Part shown: one piece after another, positions 7,891 to 16,505 of the stretch
How positions within the stretch are numbered: position 1 is the stretch's first letter
Layout: each line of letters starts with the position of its first letter
Assembly (NCBI RefSeq): GCF_947387515.1
Contig: NZ_CANDOB010000001.1
Location: forward strand, 1,550,001 to 1,614,000
Length of the DNA stretch: 64,000 bases
Reading direction: 5' to 3'
DNA from: Alkalihalobacillus sp. CinArs1
GTDB lineage: Bacteria > Bacillota > Bacilli > Bacillales > Guptibacillaceae
Made by a program: the position numbers and the translations under genes
The notes under the pieces: generated by a model
Told to the model about the DNA's origin: nothing
Databases searched by the model: none
What the model saw: the letters and a program-made list of their open reading frames with translations, nothing else

Positions 7891-9531
7891 CTAATCTTCG
7901 TTCATCCATACTCTTAGTAACTTAACAAAGTCCTCTGGATTTTCTTTTGCGAGTTTTTCAATTTCATCTTTACCCATGATCACTTCAGGTGTCAGGTCGA
8001 CTTCCTTTTCTTCATCTTCACGAGGTAGATAGTGATCTTCCGATTCACTCGGTGCATACGTTCGTTCGAACTCCTCGTATTCTTCTTCACGCTTTCCTCT
8101 TCGGCGGAAAAGGAGCATCGTACCGGTTATGAGAAGAATGCCTACACCTGCTCCAGCTGCGTAAATCGCCCATGGCGGGAGGATGTCGAGAGTACTAGAG
8201 AAAAAGTTCTTTTCAGGCGCAACATAGCCAGGTTTTCCTCTAAATTCATTTGCAAATACCGAGATTCGATCTTCTAAATCGGCATCTTCAAGAGGTACGT
8301 CACTTCCACTCAAGGAAGTACGGACAACATTTTTTAGTACGGTGCGAATATCTTCTATATGTGCTGCTGTAAGCGACGTCATGTCGTCTGCTATAGGAGG
8401 TTCAACACCGACGTTGATCGTAACGTCATCGATCACATAAGGACTTTCTTCAATTTCTTTATGGATCCGATTGACTTCTCGATTGATGCGTTCTTCAACC
8501 TTTTCGTACGAGCCATCACCATTCGCATCCGGATCGTCAGCATTATAGTTTGGAATCTCACCCTCGGCAGTTCCTGTACCATCATTAGCAACACCAGGAT
8601 TACCCGAGTAGGTTTCCATGATTTTTTCAACACTGATATCGATTCCTTCTCCTGTTTCTTCATCTACAGGTTCAACTAAATCTTCAACACGCTTTTCTTT
8701 TGTGAAATCAACGCTCGTCATGACAGATACGACTACTTTGTCTTGACCGAGAAGTAATCCAAGCATTTGTTGAAGGTCTTTTTGCATGTCTTTTTCGATA
8801 TCACGGCGAATTTGCTCCTGCTGCTGATACGCTGTGAGGGAAGAGTCAACTTTACTTTCACCATAATCAAAAGATGAGCCGTTCTGGTCCATCACGACAA
8901 TGTTTTCGATCGGAAGGTTCGGAACACTCTTACTGATCACATGGTAGAGGCCGTTCACTTGTCCCTGATCGAGATTGAAACCAGGCTCTCTTGTCACCAC
9001 GACTGATGCAGTTGCTACATCGCCTTCTTCATTTAGCCAAACACTATCTTTTGGTAAGGTGATCATGACTTTCGATTGCTGAATGCCATCGATCTGTTCG
9101 ATCAGATAACTCAGTTCATTTTGCATCGCATCTCGTTCGACAACATCGAAATGCTTATCGGTCATTCCCATCCCCATGTTTTCGCTAAAAATACTATAGT
9201 TAACATTACCGCTTTTCGGAATTCCCTCAGCTGCCAAGCTCACTTTCAAATCTGAAGCATCTGCTTTCGGGACGCTGATCGTTGTTCCATCAGACGAAAC
9301 TTCTACTGCGATTCCTCTCTGCTCGATCGCTCCTTTGATCTCACCAGCCTCTGTTGGAGTAAGATTGGAATAAATTGGCGTCAAATTAGGTTTAGACATC
9401 CAAAAAACGAGGAAAGAGAGAAGTAGGAGCGTTACTAAAAACGTCACACCTATCAACCATTTTGTTTTAGAGGAATAACTACTCCACGTCTCGCCCCAGC
9501 GGCTTTTCATTTTTAGTAATTGTTCATTCAT
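7891..9531 (-). CDS. fliF: Flagellar MS-ring protein FliF
   Basis: A 546-residue FliF that forms the membrane MS ring, the base for C-ring and export gate. It has two membrane segments, about residues 26-46 (GVTFLVTLLLLSFLVFW) and 452-472 (WAIYAAGAGVGILLITG), with a secretin/TrwK-like ring-building region (YSNLTPTEAGEIKGAIEQRG, then QLGKVMITLPKDSVW-like block) between. The cytoplasmic tail ends in ENPEDFVKLLRVWMNED, the FliG-binding segment. Length is normal for Bacillus. Confidence 0.95.
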   Translation of the reverse strand: MNEQLLKMKSRWGETWSSYSSKTKWLIGVTFLVTLLLLSFLVFWMSKPNLTPIYSNLTPTEAGEIKGAIEQRGIAVEVSSDGTTISVPKADASDLKVSLAAEGIPKSGNVNYSIFSENMGMGMTDKHFDVVERDAMQNELSYLIEQIDGIQQSKVMITLPKDSVWLNEEGDVATASVVVTREPGFNLDQGQVNGLYHVISKSVPNLPIENIVVMDQNGSSFDYGESKVDSSLTAYQQQEQIRRDIEKDMQKDLQQMLGLLLGQDKVVVSVMTSVDFTKEKRVEDLVEPVDEETGEGIDISVEKIMETYSGNPGVANDGTGTAEGEIPNYNADDPDANGDGSYEKVEERINREVNRIHKEIEESPYVIDDVTINVGVEPPIADDMTSLTAAHIEDIRTVLKNVVRTSLSGSDVPLEDADLEDRISVFANEFRGKPGYVAPEKNFFSSTLDILPPWAIYAAGAGVGILLITGTMLLFRRRGKREEEYEEFERTYAPSESEDHYLPREDEEKEVDLTPEVIMGKDEIEKLAKENPEDFVKLLRVWMNED

Positions 9532-9552
9532 CTGCCATCCATCCCTGAAGAA

Positions 9553-9843
9553 CTACATTTGCATACGCATGATTTCTTGATAAGATTCGATCACCTTGTT
9601 TCGAACCTGTACAGTTAAATTAAGTGAAAGAGAAGCTTTTTGAGCTGCGATCATCACCTCATGAACGTTCTGTACCTCGCCTGTTACGAGCTTTTGAGAC
9701 ATTTGTTCGGATTCAACTTGATTCTTGTTCACCTGCTGAATCGCATCTTTTAACATGCTTCCAAAATCCCCTGTAGCTTCTTTTGGTTGAGATGAATTAG
9801 GAGCTTGAAGCGTTGGGCTTTGAAGCGCATTGATCGTGTTCAT
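9553..9843 (-). CDS. fliE: Flagellar hook-basal body protein FliE
   Basis: A 96-residue FliE, the adaptor between MS ring and rod. The C-terminal helix with NVHEVMIAAQKASLSLNLTV and NKVIESYQEIMRMQM is highly typical. It lies 26 bases after flgC in the conserved flgB-flgC-fliE-fliF order, with GGGAGG close to the ATG. Confidence 0.95.
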   Translation of the reverse strand: MNTINALQSPTLQAPNSSQPKEATGDFGSMLKDAIQQVNKNQVESEQMSQKLVTGEVQNVHEVMIAAQKASLSLNLTVQVRNKVIESYQEIMRMQM

Positions 9844-9869
9844 TTTTTTCCTCCCAAAGAGCTATTAAA

Positions 9870-10316
9870 CTATTTCCCAAGTTCAAGGGCTTTCATATAC
9901 ATACTTTTCGTTGCGTTTAGAGCCGTCACGTTTGCTTCGTAAGACCTTGAAGCCGACATAAGATCGGCCATCTCCTTCACCATATCAACGTTAGGCATTT
10001 CCACATATCCATCGTCATTTGCATCTGGATGAGTCGGTTGATAAACAAGCTTGTTCGGTGCTCTGTCCTCGGTTATTTCGGAGACTTTCACTCCAGAAGA
10101 AGATGAATTCCTCTGCCCCATCGCAGATTGAAGCTGACTCTCAAAAGAGTTTTCTTGAAGTTGAACGACTTTTCTCTTATACGGTTGCCATTCACCATCT
10201 ACCAGCTCTCCCCGAGTCGTTTCAGCGTTGGCAATGTTGGACGAAACGACATCCATTCGTAAACGATTTGCTGTAAGACCTGAAGCACTCGTATTGAATC
10301 CGTTAAACAATTTCAT
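9870..10316 (-). CDS. flgC: Flagellar proximal rod protein FlgC
   Basis: A 148-residue FlgC. It begins MKLFNGFNTSASGLTANRL, contains SSNIANAETT, and ends with the rod motif NVDMVKEMADLMSASRSYEANVTALN. Length and position (5 bases after flgB) are standard. Confidence 0.95.
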   Translation of the reverse strand: MKLFNGFNTSASGLTANRLRMDVVSSNIANAETTRGELVDGEWQPYKRKVVQLQENSFESQLQSAMGQRNSSSSGVKVSEITEDRAPNKLVYQPTHPDANDDGYVEMPNVDMVKEMADLMSASRSYEANVTALNATKSMYMKALELGK

Positions 10317-10321
10317 TTCGT

Positions 10322-10714
10322 TCAGCTCCCTCGAATAGCAGTTTGCAGATCACGAAACTGGCTGTTTGTTTTCTCGATCATCGAATTGTACCAGAGCTGG
10401 TTCTTGGCGAGCTCTGCCATCTCAACATCCATGTCGACGTTATTTTCGTTTGATTTACTTAAGGTGTTTCGATCCGTTTTCACAGTGACGTTTGGTGATT
10501 GTTGTTCTGTACTAAAAGACACATGGTTGGGGTTTGATTTGTAGCTTTGGAAGCGCTGATTTACGGCCTCCTGCAGGTTATCCTGAAACGAAACGGTTTT
10601 CCGTTTGTAATTAGGGGTATCAACATTTGATATATTTGACGTTATTGTCCGCTGCTGAGTCATTGAAGCATTCAACGCATGTTGCATTGGATTTATCGAT
10701 TGAAATACCTTCAC
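10322..10714 (-). CDS. flgB: Flagellar proximal rod protein FlgB
   Basis: FlgB, the first rod subunit, about 130 residues from a GTG at 10714 (KVFQSINPMQHALNAS). The rod motif SNISNVDTPNYKRK and the C-terminal NNVDMDVEMAELAKNQLWYN are present. The frame also opens at an ATG at 10735, but that would place the only Shine-Dalgarno sequence (GAGGAG, 10727-10732) inside the gene; even so the spacing to 10714 is long at 13 bases, so the start is uncertain. It heads the basal-body operon, facing away from flhO. Confidence 0.9.
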   Translation of the reverse strand: MKVFQSINPMQHALNASMTQQRTITSNISNVDTPNYKRKTVSFQDNLQEAVNQRFQSYKSNPNHVSFSTEQQSPNVTVKTDRNTLSKSNENNVDMDVEMAELAKNQLWYNSMIEKTNSQFRDLQTAIRGS

Positions 10715-10963
10715 GAAGCATTCCACACTCCTCATGAAATATTGGTTTATTTGTTAATATTTGGTAATCATTCCATAATCATCTTCATTCGACAATATTT
10801 TCTCTGTTTTTAGCATAGCACTGTCAAAATTAATAGTAAATGAGAGTTTTAACCTAATAAACTACTTTTTTCACTTATTTTTTCCAAAAATCAACGGTAT
10901 AATGGAAATAATATCTATGGAATGATAGTTAAAAGGAACTATCTAGGAGGCAAGGAGGAAAAA
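10715..10963. promoter_or_regulatory. Divergent control region between flgB and flhO
   Basis: AT-rich intergenic region feeding two flagellar operons. On the plus strand a TATAAT at 10898-10903 lies 60 bases before the flhO ATG, without a good -35. On the minus strand a perfect TTGACA (10827-10822) points to flgB, but no good -10 sits at 16 to 18 bases. I see no sigma-D box here, consistent with early (housekeeping sigma) expression of basal-body genes. Confidence 0.4.
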
Positions 10964-11782
10964 ATGTTTAGAGGAATGTACACTGCAACATCAGGAATGA
11001 TGGCGAGTGAACGAAAACAGCACTACCTCACAAATAATTTATCGAATGCACAGACTCCGGGGTTTAAACAAGATCAAGCTGTCATTCGCTCTTTTCCTGA
11101 ATATTTATTAAAAGAACGGAATACGGACTCTCTCAAAAGTAATAAACAAGTGGGAGAACTCTCTCATGGTGTCTATACGCAAGAAGGCGTACCACTCTTC
11201 TCTAGCGGTACCTTGAAGGAAACAGGGAATAACACTGATTTTGCTTTGCTCGATGATAGCCTCCCGATCGATGAAGAAACCGGCCAGAAAGGGATCTCCC
11301 TTATTGGAGTGCGAGCCGATGATGATACGATTCGATATACAAGAAACGGAAACTTTACACTAAGCGATGACGGTTTCTTGACTACGAGTGAGGGATATCG
11401 CGTTTTAAACGCGAACCTCGAGCCAATCCAACTATCCAGTGAACAATTTACGTTAAAAGGTAGCAACCTGATCGAGGCAAACGGAAACGAGCAAGAGCTC
11501 TGGGTCGGATATACTGGTAATCCAGAAGGATTGACTCAACTTGGGAACGGAGTTTTCGAATGGTCTGGAGATGAAAATAATGCTCCTCGTGACATTCGAA
11601 CTACTGAATTCAATCAGTTTACCGTCGAACAAGGATTTCTTGAAGGATCAAACGTCGACCTTACGACGACGATGACAGATATGCTCAACACGTACCGGAT
11701 GTACGAGGCGAACCAGCGTGTACTGCAAACTTATGATCAGAGTATCGACAAATCTGTTAATGATATCGGTAGAGTGTACTAG
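10964..11782 (+). CDS. flhO: Flagellar distal rod-type protein FlhO (FlgF/FlgG homologue)
   Basis: A 272-residue FlgE/F/G-family rod protein. It opens MFRGMYTATSGMMASER, carries NNLSNAQTPGFKQDQ, and ends LEGSNVDLTTTMTDML then RMYEANQRVLQTYDQS, as in B. subtilis FlhO (about 270 residues). I start at 10964, 6 bases after AAGGAGG; the frame opens 42 bases earlier but that part is leader. In B. subtilis flhO-flhP follow mbl; here they sit beside flgB, so all rod genes are clustered. Confidence 0.9.
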   Translation: MFRGMYTATSGMMASERKQHYLTNNLSNAQTPGFKQDQAVIRSFPEYLLKERNTDSLKSNKQVGELSHGVYTQEGVPLFSSGTLKETGNNTDFALLDDSLPIDEETGQKGISLIGVRADDDTIRYTRNGNFTLSDDGFLTTSEGYRVLNANLEPIQLSSEQFTLKGSNLIEANGNEQELWVGYTGNPEGLTQLGNGVFEWSGDENNAPRDIRTTEFNQFTVEQGFLEGSNVDLTTTMTDMLNTYRMYEANQRVLQTYDQSIDKSVNDIGRVY

Positions 11783-11793
11783 GAGGGTATTGA

Positions 11794-12576
11794 ATGAACA
11801 TCGGGATGTATAGTGCTTCTTCATCATTGAGTCAGACACAGAAGAAGATGGATACGATCGCGAACAATATCGCGAACGTGAACACAGTTGGGTATAAGAG
11901 ACGGGAAGCAAGCTTTCAAAACCTCTTAACGCAGCAATATCAAAATAATACTGGCGAAGCAACTGAACCAGGACGACTCACCCCTGAAAACTTACGAGTT
12001 GGTTACGGGGCGAAGATTGCGATGACAAATCTCCGTACAGATCAAGGAGCTACGAATGAAACAGGACGAAACCTCGATGTGATGTTAGAGGGAGAAAACG
12101 TCTACTTTCGTGTCCAAAATGGTGACAATGTTCATTACACAAGAGATGGCGCTTTCCAGCTTCAAAACACCGAGGATGGAAGGGTTAATCTTGTAAACAG
12201 CAACGGCAGCAATGTTCTCGATAAAAATGGAGATCCTATCTCATTTAGCAGCGAACCAACCAACATCGTCATCTCAGATTCTGGTGAGATCAGCGTTGAA
12301 CCTACTAACGAAACGTTCCAGTTGAGCGTTGCTACAATCGATCGTCCTCAGTCACTTCTAAACGAAGGCGGGAACGAATTTCGACTGCGTGAAGGAGAAG
12401 GGGAGATCGTCGATACAGGATTTAACGTGAAACAAGGGTTTCTAGAAATGTCTAACGTTGATCTTGCGAATGAAACGACAGAGATGATCACCACTCAGCG
12501 ACTTTTACAGTTCCAAAGCCGAGCGATGAAAATGGCAGATGAAATGATGGGACTTGCGAATACGATCAAGCGATAA
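11794..12576 (+). CDS. flhP: Flagellar distal rod-type protein FlhP (FlgG homologue)
   Basis: A 260-residue rod protein. N-terminus MNIGMYSASSSLSQTQ then NNIANVNTVGYKRREASF; C-terminus FLEMSNVDLANETTEM and MITTQRLLQFQSRAMK. It follows flhO by 11 bases with an AGGAGGG site, in the same operon, and ends at a strong terminator. FlhO/FlhP are thought to join rod to hook in Bacillus. Confidence 0.9.
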   Translation: MNIGMYSASSSLSQTQKKMDTIANNIANVNTVGYKRREASFQNLLTQQYQNNTGEATEPGRLTPENLRVGYGAKIAMTNLRTDQGATNETGRNLDVMLEGENVYFRVQNGDNVHYTRDGAFQLQNTEDGRVNLVNSNGSNVLDKNGDPISFSSEPTNIVISDSGEISVEPTNETFQLSVATIDRPQSLLNEGGNEFRLREGEGEIVDTGFNVKQGFLEMSNVDLANETTEMITTQRLLQFQSRAMKMADEMMGLANTIKR

Positions 12577-12614
12577 CAAAAACACTCATCCAAGTTGGAT
12601 GAGTGTTTTTGTTA
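12577..12614 (+). terminator. Terminator of flhO-flhP (left copy of a duplicated hairpin)
   Basis: A perfect inverted repeat with arms of 19 bases (core CACTCATCCAA / TTGGATGAGTG) flanked by A and T runs, so it can work in both directions. A near copy lies at 12914-12951. Confidence 0.92.
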
Positions 12615-12618
12615 GAAG

Positions 12619-12913
12619 GTAGAGAAAGTCTTAGGGCTGCGAAAAGAGTAGTCAATCATTTCCTTTCCAAATAACGTTGATGGATTTAAGGAAGGTCAAA
12701 ATTGCCATATTCGTCTGTTAAACTATTGGGACGGAGTATTGATTTTGGATTTAATCTTTCAAGTAGGAGAGACGATCGCGGACTCCGGCGGTAGTACGGG
12801 CGGCCGAGACCGGGGTGTGCGTTTCACCTCGGGCTTGGACGTTCGTCCGCGGAAAGCATGCGATCGTCATCAACTACGGCATAGCGAGCACTGAATAATG
12901 ACATAGATACAAG
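12619..12913. other. Gene-free spacer between flhP and flgL
   Basis: About 300 bases without a supported gene, lying between two near-identical hairpins. It contains the GC-rich element at 12771-12868 and, at 12621-12634, a block AGAGAAAGTCTTA that recurs next to the element near 33410. A TGATGGATTT block at 12680 also recurs near 33438. The bases outside the element are AT-rich and unremarkable. Confidence 0.7.
12771..12868 (-). repeat. GC-rich self-complementary intergenic element, copy A
   Basis: A 98-base GC-rich block ending in the inverted repeat GACGATCGC / GCGATCGTC. Read on the minus strand it has GCTTTCCGCGGACGAACG near its 5' side and CCGGAGTCCGCG near its 3' side, matching the plan of copy C (GCTTTCCTGTGGACGAACG...GGGAGTC). 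No open frame. Likely a structured interspersed repeat of unknown function. Confidence 0.72.
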
Positions 12914-12951
12914 CTAAAAAACACTCATCCACGTTGGATGAGTGTTTTTAT
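12914..12951 (-). terminator. Terminator of flgM-flgL operon (right copy of the duplicated hairpin)
   Basis: Inverted repeat with the same CACTCATCCA / TGGATGAGTG stem as at 12577, differing in the loop (ACG for AAG). The flgL stop codon TAA (12948-12950) lies in the outer stem. Confidence 0.9.
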
Positions 12952-13826
12952 CTAAGGAAATCCATTAGAGAAGGCTGAATGATTTTTGCACTCGATGCTA
13001 GTGAAGCCTGATATACACTTTCTTCAGACTTCAGCTTCATGATCGCCTCTGCAATATCCACATCTTCGTTTTTGGAAACAAGCTTTTGCAGCGAAACGTT
13101 TTCTTCCTTGAGGCGCTGTGACAAGCTTTCCACTCTCGATTGCTTTGCCCCAAGAGAGGTCCACTTGTTGAGCACTTGCTCGGATCCTTTTTCGATTTGA
13201 CCGATCGCACTTTGCAGAGCATTTTCATCACCACTTTTTAGTGCGGTAGATAAAGCATCGAGTGACTTAAACAGGTTGGTTTCTCCGCCAAAAACTTCAC
13301 CTGCATGAACGTTGATCGTCATCGAACTAAACGGGGACAAACGCTGTTTGAGCGGTTGGTTATCGTGAGTGATGTCACCAGATGCGCTTATTTCAATCGC
13401 CTGATCTGTTTTCTGTCCATTGAAGATGTATTTCCCGTCAAGTTTCGTATTGGCAAGATTCTTTAACTCATCCCGAAGTTGATCGATTTCTTTACCCATG
13501 TTCTCCAATTCGTCAGGTGAATTGATTCCGCTAGCACCCTGCAGACCAACTTCGTTCGCCCGTTGAAGAAGATCAGATACGCTGCTCAATGACTGCTCGG
13601 TTACTTCTAACCAGGACTGCGCGTAATCCGCATTCCGCTCAAACTGGACGTTGTTCGCAAGCTCTGATGAGAGCTTCAACGATTTTTCAGTTCCCATCGG
13701 ATCATCAGAAGGTTTATTGATTCGCTTCCCTGTCGATACTTCTTCATTCGCTCGCTCTAAGCGGGACAAGTTTCGATTCATCTGATTCGTAACATTTTGA
13801 GTTAACATTTGCTGTGTAATTCTCAT
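12948..13826 (-). CDS. flgL: Hook-filament junction protein FlgL (HAP3)
   Basis: A 292-residue FlgL joining hook to filament. It opens MRITQQMLTQNVTNQMNRNL and contains EVSTGKRINKPSDDP, the flagellin-like N-terminal D0 motif, with a flagellin-like C-terminal helix (DIAEAIMKLKSEESVYQASL). The second of two adjacent ATGs (13826) is 7 bases after AAGGAG and is preferred over 13829. Last gene of the flgM-flgN-flgK-flgL operon. Confidence 0.92.
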   Translation of the reverse strand: MRITQQMLTQNVTNQMNRNLSRLERANEEVSTGKRINKPSDDPMGTEKSLKLSSELANNVQFERNADYAQSWLEVTEQSLSSVSDLLQRANEVGLQGASGINSPDELENMGKEIDQLRDELKNLANTKLDGKYIFNGQKTDQAIEISASGDITHDNQPLKQRLSPFSSMTINVHAGEVFGGETNLFKSLDALSTALKSGDENALQSAIGQIEKGSEQVLNKWTSLGAKQSRVESLSQRLKEENVSLQKLVSKNEDVDIAEAIMKLKSEESVYQASLASSAKIIQPSLMDFLR

Positions 13827-13845
13827 CATATGACTCCTTTTCCCG

Positions 13846-15174
13846 TTAGACGCCCATTCGGTTGATGATCACATCTAGCATCTCGTCCGTTGTACTTACG
13901 TATCGAGCCGCTGCGTTATACGCATGTTGAAATTGAACGAGATTCGCCATCTCTTCGTCGAGTGAGACGCCGCTCACCGATAATCGGTTTGATTCGATCG
14001 ACTTAAGAACCGTCTCATTGTTCCCAACAGTCCGCTCCACAGACTGTGTTTTTGATCCGATATTTGAGATGAGCATGCTGTAAAAGTCGTTCGTCGTCGC
14101 ATCGACTTGATCATCTGAACCTGCTAAATCAAATGATAGTGTTTTATCTTTTAATTCACTTATCTTTGCAGCGAGGTCACCGTTACTTACCGTTCCCTCT
14201 GTTGAGGAAGCTGCTAGATTCGCTGGGTTCGATTTCACATCGTTCGATACACTTAGCCGTTCAAGGTAACTTCCATCTCCTGTAGCTTCTGTGAATAGCG
14301 CTTTTCCCTGCTGCATCGTGCCATTCACTTTCACGAGCGAATACCCTGATTCTGCAAGGGTATTGATCTCGGGAGCTAGTTGCTCAAACACCGCGTTCAG
14401 ATTTGTTTGGACATTCTTCGTCAACGCAGCAGCTTCTCCGAGACCCTTAAGCTTCCCTGCCTTTGGGTTAGCTGTATCGTAATTCACCTCGAGTGCACCG
14501 TTACTCTTCTCTGTCACGTCGACATCGATTAGGCTAGATAGTTCGTCGATCAGCTGATCACGCTTGTCCTTCACATCATTTGCGTCGTTCGTACGAACGA
14601 CTTCCTTGTTCAATTCGTTGATCTGCTTTGACAACGTATCGATGTCTTTAAGAACCGCATCAGTCTGTGATTGCAGACTTTCTGATAGATTCTGAAGGTC
14701 TTTGTTAAATGCCTTCCCTTTATCCAGCACCTCTTGTGCCCGTGAAACGACGACAGATCGAGCAGCCAGGCTATCAGGGTTCGCTGAAAGATCTTCGAAT
14801 GCAGACCAGAGTTTGTTGAGAGACGCATTCAGTCCGTTTTCACCAGGCTCTGCTGACATCATCTCGATTTGCTGAAGCGTTTCTAACTTCATAGATTCTG
14901 AGCCGAGCGCTGCATTTCGTTCCCGATATTGTGTATCAAGGTACTTTGAGCGGATCCGTTCGATGGAACCAACGCTAACACCCGTTCCGAGCTCAGAGGA
15001 TGTGCCGCCCTGATAAGGATTCGTAATCGACGACGTCGCCTCCATATTCACACGCTGTCTGGAATAACCTGGAGTGTTTGCGTTCGCGATATTATGACCA
15101 GTGGTCGATAGTGCCGTTTGCTGCGTATACAAACTTCTCCTTCCGATCTCTAACCCATGAAATGTTGACGTCAT
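13846..15174 (-). CDS. flgK: Hook-filament junction protein FlgK (HAP1)
   Basis: A 442-residue FlgK. N-terminus STFHGLEIGRRSLYTQQTAL with GHNIANANTPGYSRQRV, the rod/hook motif; C-terminus SVSGVSLDEEMANLVQFQHAYNAAARYVSTTDEML. It is somewhat shorter than B. subtilis FlgK (about 507), the difference being in the central surface domain. It lies 16 bases before flgL and is exported with FlgN as chaperone. Confidence 0.93.
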   Translation of the reverse strand: MTSTFHGLEIGRRSLYTQQTALSTTGHNIANANTPGYSRQRVNMEATSSITNPYQGGTSSELGTGVSVGSIERIRSKYLDTQYRERNAALGSESMKLETLQQIEMMSAEPGENGLNASLNKLWSAFEDLSANPDSLAARSVVVSRAQEVLDKGKAFNKDLQNLSESLQSQTDAVLKDIDTLSKQINELNKEVVRTNDANDVKDKRDQLIDELSSLIDVDVTEKSNGALEVNYDTANPKAGKLKGLGEAAALTKNVQTNLNAVFEQLAPEINTLAESGYSLVKVNGTMQQGKALFTEATGDGSYLERLSVSNDVKSNPANLAASSTEGTVSNGDLAAKISELKDKTLSFDLAGSDDQVDATTNDFYSMLISNIGSKTQSVERTVGNNETVLKSIESNRLSVSGVSLDEEMANLVQFQHAYNAAARYVSTTDEMLDVIINRMGV

Positions 15175-15196
15175 ATTGTCACGTTCCTTTCTAAGC

Positions 15197-15667
15197 CTAT
15201 GCTTTTGTGTCGAAGTACCCTCTTGGTGTCGATGATGCCGGTTTTTGGTTTGGTCTTGAGTATGTAAGGGATTGATCAGGCGATGCAGTCAAATGCCCGA
15301 TGATATGATGAACGAACGCCATCGCGTCTTTTAGTAGAACATCGTTTTGTTCGTTCAACGTTTGTAATGCTACTGCCTTTTCTTTTAATGTGGTTGCTCT
15401 ATTTTCGATCATTCTTCTAACGGCAGGGCTTAGCTTTGGCAGCACCTCTTTAAGCGTTCCCGATCCGCCAAGCTCCTCAACAAGTCCCTGGCGTTTCTCC
15501 TCTTCCACGCTTAAGGCCTGCAGAAGCTCCCTTTCCGTCTTCATCAAATCTGATAAGCTGTTCACATTTCTTTCGATGAGCGCTTCTTGCTTCTGCTCTC
15601 CGAGTGATAGCAACTTCTCATGTAGAGTTATCATGTTGCTCATTGTAGCCAGTAATTGTTGCCCCAT
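15197..15667 (-). CDS. flgN: FlgN-type flagellar export chaperone
   Basis: A 156-residue helical protein of the FlgN family, chaperone for FlgK and FlgL. It sits between flgM and flgK as in B. subtilis (yvyG). The pattern LHEKLLSLGEQKQEALIERNVNSL at residues 14-37 and a second helix around ENRATTLKEKAVALQTLNEQN are typical; the C-terminal 30 residues look disordered. Confidence 0.85.
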   Translation of the reverse strand: MGQQLLATMSNMITLHEKLLSLGEQKQEALIERNVNSLSDLMKTERELLQALSVEEEKRQGLVEELGGSGTLKEVLPKLSPAVRRMIENRATTLKEKAVALQTLNEQNDVLLKDAMAFVHHIIGHLTASPDQSLTYSRPNQKPASSTPRGYFDTKA

Positions 15668-15681
15668 CGTGCTGCCTCCTG

Positions 15682-15942
15682 TTAAAACAACTGATCAAAC
15701 AGTTTTTCGGCTGTTTTTTTACTGTCGACACTATACGTTCCATTTTCAATCTTCTTTTGAATTGCATCTAATTTGGCTTCGCGCTTTTCTTCAGCCTTCA
15801 TCGTGTATAGTTCTCTCGCTTTGTTTGAGATTTGCAGCTCATCTTCACGAGGAGCTTTTTTTGCTTGCTCGACTTTTGTAACAGGATTGTGCTTTTTGTA
15901 AGGGTTAACAAATGGCGGTGCTGACGGTTTGTTAACGTTCAA
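15682..15942 (-). CDS. flgM: Anti-sigma-D factor FlgM
   Basis: An 86-residue FlgM, which holds sigma-D inactive until the hook is complete. The C-terminal half has the SigD-binding plan: DELQISNKARELY followed by REAKLDAIQKKIENGTYSVDSKKTAEKLFDQLF. I favour the TTG at 15942, 5 bases after GAGGGGTGA; a GTG at 15951 would lie inside that site. A sigma-D type promoter precedes it, so FlgM feeds back on its own regulator. Confidence 0.88.
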   Translation of the reverse strand: MNVNKPSAPPFVNPYKKHNPVTKVEQAKKAPREDELQISNKARELYTMKAEEKREAKLDAIQKKIENGTYSVDSKKTAEKLFDQLF

Positions 15943-16020
15943 TCCGTTCACCCCTCTTCGATAATAGTAAAACTACTCCTATTCTATTATTCGTACCCTA
16001 TTTTGAGCATCTTACCGTTA

Positions 16021-16048
16021 ATATCGGAAAATTCTTTACAAAAGTTTA
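16021..16048 (-). promoter_or_regulatory. Sigma-D promoter before flgM
   Basis: On the minus strand TAAA (16048-16045), 16 bases, then TCCGATAT (16028-16021). This fits the sigma-D consensus TAAA-N14-16-GCCGATAT with one mismatch in the -10. It lies between fliL and flgM, about 75 bases before the flgM start. Confidence 0.72.
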
Positions 16049-16052
16049 CTAG

Positions 16053-16484
16053 TTACTGAATTTTGAAGTCGGTTATGAGTACTCGCTCGATCTCCCCATC
16101 TTGCAGGACTTCATTTATTTGTTCTCTGATGCTCGATTCGAACGTCTTAAGTCCTTTTGCGCCCTTCAAATCATTTCTTGAAGAGTTTGCAAGAGTAGCG
16201 ATGACGATCGACTTTAACTCTGGGATACGAACCTCTAGTTCATGGTAGCTCTCTCCTCCGTCCGCTAACAAGTTTAGCTGAACAACAGCGTAGTGATCAG
16301 ACAGTAGGTTCGTCGTGATCGGCTCCATGCTGTAGCTCCTTTCTGCTAGCTCCTCAGCAGTCGGTTCTTTCTCTTCCTGAGCAAGTACTTTTCCTAGATC
16401 GATATCTAGAAAGAACACTGCTGCAATGGCACCCCCTGCAACGACACCGAGAGTTGCCAAAATAATCAATAGGATACGTTTCAT
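16053..16484 (-). CDS. fliL: Flagellar basal body-associated protein FliL (relocated to stator operon)
   Basis: A 143-residue FliL: one N-terminal membrane segment (ILLIILATLGVVAGGAIAAVFF), then a periplasmic-side domain with AVVQLNLLADG, ELKSIVIATLANSSRNDLKGAKGL and a C-terminal INEVLQDGEIERVLITDF. FliL rings surround the stator and raise torque. It follows motB by 21 bases, instead of its common Bacillus place between flbD and fliM. This order (motA-motB-fliL) fits its stator role. Confidence 0.9.
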   Translation of the reverse strand: MKRILLIILATLGVVAGGAIAAVFFLDIDLGKVLAQEEKEPTAEELAERSYSMEPITTNLLSDHYAVVQLNLLADGGESYHELEVRIPELKSIVIATLANSSRNDLKGAKGLKTFESSIREQINEVLQDGEIERVLITDFKIQ

Positions 16485-16505
16485 CTACTCTATTCACCTC
16501 AACTG

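Noticed and set aside
12771-12868. GC-rich blocks as an insertion sequence or CRISPR remnant
   Set aside because: No transposase frame, no target duplication of a few bases, and no regularly spaced repeats.
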